A stretch of 30,260 nt of DNA from JAATGA01 sp047605605 (lineage in GTDB: Bacteria > Pseudomonadota > Alphaproteobacteria > Rhodobacterales > Rhodobacteraceae): the NCBI GenBank assembly GCA_047605605.1, contig JASGFG010000045.1, forward strand, positions 1-30,260, read 5' to 3'. Below, in pieces: positions 29,922 to 30,260 of the stretch (its first letter is position 1; each line of letters opens with the position of its first letter). The notes beneath the pieces were generated by a model. It was given only the letters and a program-made list of their open reading frames with translations. It was not told the origin of the DNA and did no database searches. Position numbers and translations under genes: made by a program.

Positions 29922-30260
29922 GCCGTTTCTTGCGTCTTTCGGGGCTGGAGCCCTTCGTCCTGACCCCCGACATCCCCTTCGTCAACGTGGGCGAGCGCAC
30001 CAACGTCACCGGCAGCGCCCGGTTCCGCAAGCTGATCACCAACCGCGACTATGCCGCCGCGCTGGAGGTGGCGCGCGATCAGGTGGAGAACGGCGCGCAG
30101 ATCATCGACATCAACATGGACGAGGGGCTGATCGACTCCAGGGCCGCGATGGTGGAGTTCCTGAACCTGATCGCGTCGGAACCCGACATCGCCCGGGTGC
30201 CGGTGATGATCGACAGTTCCAAATGGGAGGTGATCGAGGCCGGGCTGAAATGCGTGCAGG
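29918..30260 (+). CDS. metH: methionine synthase pterin-binding part, truncated by the window end
   Basis: The first 114 codons are present. The start MSRFLRLSGLEPFVLTPDIP leads into FVNVGERTNVTGSARFRKLI, the entry of the methyltetrahydrofolate-binding (DHPS-like) barrel. NGAQIIDINMDEGLIDSRAAM and VPVMIDSSKWEVIEAGLKCV follow, as in the second module of MetH. There is no homocysteine-binding domain in this gene; it is the gene before. Whether the cobalamin-binding and activation domains follow in the same reading frame, or are in further genes, cannot be seen. Translation is coupled to bmt by the ATGA overlap. Confidence 0.93.

Overview
The window is high-GC DNA with strongly GC-biased third codon positions. 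Its gene content points to a member of the Rhodobacteraceae (Alphaproteobacteria, Rhodobacterales): an RpoH2-type heat-shock sigma factor, a methionine synthase split into separate genes, an RTX protein of the type common in this family, and intergenic elements with a GGATATTT core. The assignment rests on protein-family recognition from memory, not on any search. Coding density is high and most of the content is chromosomal housekeeping. I see no tRNA or rRNA, CRISPR array, integrase, transposase or phage block.

Left part (1-9105): comM, a glutathione S-transferase-like gene and a cobU/histidine-phosphatase pair lie on the minus strand. Divergent from cobU is the sigma factor rpoH2, whose short upstream gap holds an exact GGAAC-N16-CGTT match to the alphaproteobacterial EcfG-type general-stress promoter. 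Downstream of rpoH2 is a large beta-helix (pectate-lyase-3-like, tailspike-like) protein, which converges with lepA across a shared terminator.

Middle (9106-16481): a small secreted four-cysteine protein and a class III sirtuin (plus strand) converge with a copper-chaperone pair (PCu(A)C and a small CPDC protein). Then comes the classic ribosome-maturation order rbfA - truB - rpsO (minus strand). It is interrupted by a DUF2233 gene translationally coupled to rbfA and by an opposite-strand RTX calcium-binding gene between truB and rpsO. dapB diverges from rbfA.

Right part (16482-30260): hrpB helicase, an MFS transporter, an isochorismatase-like hydrolase with a DUF1993 gene, a three-TM protein with an extracytoplasmic C-terminal domain, and argD-argF. 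Then comes a compact alcohol/aldehyde oxidation cluster: an AcoR-like GAF/Fis-HTH regulator without an AAA+ domain, an acetaldehyde-type aldehyde dehydrogenase and a zinc alcohol dehydrogenase. A perfect operator-like palindrome and a long leader hairpin precede the aldehyde dehydrogenase. The window ends in split methionine synthase genes (the homocysteine-methyltransferase part, then the pterin-binding part, cut by the edge).

The strongest unexplained structure is a dispersed intergenic element. Two copies 10 kb apart are identical over 65 bp in inverted orientation, and three more divergent copies share the GGATATTT core. I did not find a convincing undescribed multi-gene system; the better leads are this element family, the stress promoter of rpoH2 and the regulatory leader of the aldehyde dehydrogenase.
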